Shown here piece by piece: positions 4,177 to 5,305 of a DNA stretch of 5,305 nucleotides. This DNA is from Microbacteriaceae bacterium (lineage in GTDB: Bacteria > Actinomycetota > Actinomycetes > Actinomycetales > Microbacteriaceae): assembly GCA_024639925.1 (NCBI GenBank), contig JAHEGA010000010.1, positions 1 through 5,305 of the forward strand. The letters run 5' to 3'. Position numbers and translations under genes: made by a program. Under the pieces are notes generated by a model, which was not told the origin of the DNA, ran no database searches, and saw nothing but the letters and a program-made list of their open reading frames with translations. Position 1 is the first letter of the stretch; every line of letters starts with the position of its first letter.

Positions 4177-5305
4177 GGCGGCTACTCCTCGGCAGTTTTC
4201 TGGGCATCGTGCTTTTGGCGCTTGCCGTATCAACGGTCCCGTTTGCCGTTTTCATTCAAGGAGTGGAGCGAGACCGCTTGCTCACCACGCTCGAGCGGGA
4301 CGCCTTTGTTTTAGCCGGCAAATCGGAGCGAGCCCTCGATTCGCTTGCCCCAGAAGATTTGGCTCCTGTTCGCCTGATAGCCCAGGAATACCGGGAGGCC
4401 GGCGGAGCGCGCGTTGTCGTCACGGATGAGCAAGGGATTGTGGTGGTCACCAACGATCCGGAAGAAAATCGCATCGGGGTGTCGTATCTGACGCGGCCCG
4501 AGTTTCAGGACGCCATCTCGGGTCAAATCTCGACCGGGGAGCGAATTTCCGAGACTCTCGGACTGACGCTGGTCTACGTCGCGGTGCCGGTATTCAGCGG
4601 TCAAGAGATCGTGGGCGCTGTTCGATTGACCTTCGACAAGTCCGTCATTGACGCTGAAGTGCGTCGACAACTCATCGGAATCGTGACCGTTGCCCTCACG
4701 ACGTTGCTTGTCGGCGGCATCCTCGCTCTTGTCTTGTCTCGCACGCTGGCACGGGGACTGCGTGAACTTGAGTCCGCGAGCGAGGCCTTCGCCAGCGGTG
4801 ACTTCTCTGCACGAGCTAGAGAAGACGTGGGGCCTTCAGACATGAGGGCGCTTGCCGGGAGATTTAACGCAATGGCCGTGAAAGTCGCGGCGCTCGTGGA
4901 CACGCAAAAGCGGTTCGCAACCGATGCCTCCCATCAGCTTCGAACCCCAATTACCGCTCTCATGCTCCGGATCGAGGCTCTGCGTGAGCTGGTGAAGCCC
5001 ACCAAAAAAACAGCAGAGCGATTTGATGCGCTTGAGTATGAAATTACTCGGCTGAATCGGTTGATTGATGGCCTGTTGGCACTCGGAAGAGCGGGGGCGG
5101 AGAAGGAGGTGCTCACCGAGGTGGACGCGACGACCGTTGTCAGGGAACGCTTTGCCAGCTGGGAGAAACTGGCTCACGAGTCCGGCCACACGCTGTCGCT
5201 GAGTGCTGATGACGGGCTAAAGATCTGGGCCGTGGAATCTGCGGTAGAGAACATCATCGATGTGTATCTCGATAATGCGCTTTCTGTCAGTCCCGAGGGT
5301 TCCGA
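4173..5305 (+). CDS. Membrane sensor histidine kinase (3' end missing)
   Basis: The frame runs from GTG 4173 (GTGA overlap with the response-regulator stop) for 377 codons to the window edge. Order: basic N-terminus, TM1 (about 5-28), extracytoplasmic sensor domain (29-165), TM2 (167-188), HAMP linker (189-240), DHp dimerisation helices (243-305), and the beginning of the ATPase domain. The phospho-accepting histidine is H254 in ASHQLRTPI; the acidic residue that usually follows the His is Gln. N368 in YLDNAL is the N-box. The G boxes and ATP lid lie beyond the window. The sensor segment contains VVVTDEQGIVVVTND (81-95) followed by RIGVSY, resembling the single-Cache/PAS-like fold of CitA/DcuS/PhoQ-type sensors. 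That fold call is tentative and the ligand cannot be named. The kinase presumably phosphorylates the adjacent regulator at D51. Confidence 0.92.
   Translation, partial: MRRLLLGSFLGIVLLALAVSTVPFAVFIQGVERDRLLTTLERDAFVLAGKSERALDSLAPEDLAPVRLIAQEYREAGGARVVVTDEQGIVVVTNDPEENRIGVSYLTRPEFQDAISGQISTGERISETLGLTLVYVAVPVFSGQEIVGAVRLTFDKSVIDAEVRRQLIGIVTVALTTLLVGGILALVLSRTLARGLRELESASEAFASGDFSARAREDVGPSDMRALAGRFNAMAVKVAALVDTQKRFATDASHQLRTPITALMLRIEALRELVKPTKKTAERFDALEYEITRLNRLIDGLLALGRAGAEKEVLTEVDATTVVRERFASWEKLAHESGHTLSLSADDGLKIWAVESAVENIIDVYLDNALSVSPEGS

Overview
The window is a compact, high-GC, Gram-positive-like locus, most likely from an actinobacterium. The composition, the stop/start overlaps, the divergent OmpR-type two-component pair and the actinobacterial flavour of the ApbE all point to something like Micrococcales/Microbacteriaceae. 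The lineage is an inference from style, not from a marker gene. Coding density is near total. The only non-coding stretch is about 120 bp between the two divergent transcription units (3380-3501).

Minus strand, read right to left from 3379 to 1, is a four-gene operon in which every junction overlaps. The first gene encodes a 151-aa exported or membrane-anchored protein with an Ala-Pro linker, a D-A-T-S-G-G-S motif and a C-terminal tail of 30 Asp and 4 His. The second encodes a 152-aa protein with one membrane helix, a coiled coil, an (Ala-Pro)9 linker and a C-terminal D-G-N-S-G-G-S. The third encodes an ApbE-family FAD:protein FMN transferase (328 aa). The fourth encodes a membrane reductase of at least 500 aa that fuses a ferric-reductase/NOX-like di-haem domain to a phthalate-dioxygenase-reductase-type FMN/NAD/2Fe-2S module; its last few residues lie beyond the window.

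Plus strand, 3502 to 5305, carries an OmpR/PhoB-family response regulator overlapped by its sensor histidine kinase, which is cut off by the window end before its ATP lid. The kinase has an extracytoplasmic sensor domain between two membrane helices.

My central reading is that this is a regulated extracytoplasmic electron-transfer system. NAD(P)H would be oxidised in the cytosol by the flavin/Fe-S module and electrons would cross the membrane through two haems. They would then pass to one or both small proteins, whose DxxSGGS motifs closely resemble the DxxSGAT/S flavinylation site that ApbE enzymes modify. No ordinary FMN_bind domain is visible in the window, so the small proteins would be unusually minimal flavin carriers, with the motif on a flexible Ala-Pro arm. 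The Asp/His tail suggests metal binding. The two-component pair would sense an external signal and control the operon, possibly through an 11-bp-spaced direct repeat between the divergent genes. The domain calls come directly from sequence; the flavin-carrier function and the regulatory wiring are inference.
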